Positions 36,532-36,589 of a stretch of 36,589 nt of DNA are shown here, piece by piece. Each line of letters starts with the position of its first letter. The stretch's first letter is position 1. This DNA comes from Sphingobacteriales bacterium (GTDB lineage: Bacteria; Bacteroidota; Bacteroidia; UKL13-3), in contig JAJTEN010000021.1 in NCBI GenBank assembly GCA_021298155.1, forward strand, positions 1 to 36,589, read 5' to 3'. The notes below the pieces were generated by a model. The model saw only the letters and a list, made by a program, of their open reading frames with translations. It was not told where the DNA came from and did not search any database. Made by a program: the position numbers and the translations under genes.

Positions 36532-36561
36532 CAAAAGTACAAAAAAAATATAACAAACAAG
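36532..36561 (-). promoter_or_regulatory. Promoter for the candidate small RNA
   Basis: The -7 box TACTTTTG (36532-36539) exactly matches TAnnTTTG. A CTTG/TTTG cluster lies at 36554-36561; the nearer TTG ends 18 bases from the -7 box, close to the usual 19-21. Predicted transcription start about 36527. Confidence 0.55.
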
Positions 36562-36589
36562 AAATTTGTTAAAAAAATACTTGACCCGC

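Overview
The window looks like a chromosomal segment of a Bacteroidota species. It is AT-rich. Two secreted proteins end in type IX secretion (T9SS/Por) C-terminal sorting domains. Several upstream regions carry the Bacteroidota -7 box TAnnTTTG, Shine-Dalgarno sites are mostly absent, and gene content (epimerase-type threonine dehydrogenase, LytS/LytTR pair with a Reg_prop sensor, LIC_10190-type membrane protein, lone sucD) fits that phylum. No rRNA, tRNA, CRISPR array, transposase or phage gene was seen, so this is mostly core chromosome with one surface-glycan island.

Layout. 1-5.8 kb (all minus): a truncated secreted protein, a PhoX-like phosphatase with a T9SS tail, kbl, and a VCBS/FG-GAP protein with a T9SS tail. 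5.8-9.1 kb (plus): murF, an Xaa-Pro aminopeptidase and an HxpB-like HAD phosphatase, tightly packed. 9.1-11.7 kb (minus): an MBL-fold hydrolase, a SRPBCC/GyrI-like membrane-anchored protein and an LpxH-like metallophosphatase. 11.8-17.4 kb: a large outer-membrane propeller/barrel protein (plus) converging on recQ (minus). 17.4-21.7 kb (plus): a Cys-less alkyltransferase-like protein, a CMD/AhpD-like protein, a TPR hybrid histidine kinase with degraded catalytic residues, and sucD. 21.7-28.8 kb: glycan island. It has a 2OG-Fe(II) oxygenase and a LIC_10190-type membrane protein (plus), then epimerase, epimerase and GT2 (minus operon), then a second GT-C-like membrane protein (plus). 28.8-30.6 kb: threonine 3-dehydrogenase and convergent prmA. 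30.7-34.6 kb (plus): Reg_prop/LytS sensor kinase, LytTR regulator and a 27-residue membrane peptide gene. 34.7-36.6 kb (minus): a YbiT-type ABC-F ATPase, preceded on the same strand by a previously unlisted candidate small RNA with its own promoter and terminator.

How genes relate. tdh (28.8 kb) and kbl (2.2 kb) encode the two consecutive steps of threonine to glycine plus acetyl-CoA, although they sit 25 kb apart. The glycan island could make and decorate a lipid-linked or LPS-linked sugar: two CDP-paratose-2-epimerase-like SDRs, a dolichol-phosphate-mannose-synthase-like GT2, two polytopic GT-C-like proteins and an oxygenase. MurF and the LpxH-like enzyme serve the envelope.

Most interesting items: the three-hairpin small RNA at the right edge; the hybrid kinase whose H-box Glu, N-box Asn, receiver Asp and receiver Lys are all replaced; an ABC-F protein in which the two degraded motifs fall in the same composite ATP site; a metallopeptidase-like domain without zinc ligands fused to a propeller and barrel; and an epimerase with Phe in place of the catalytic Tyr.
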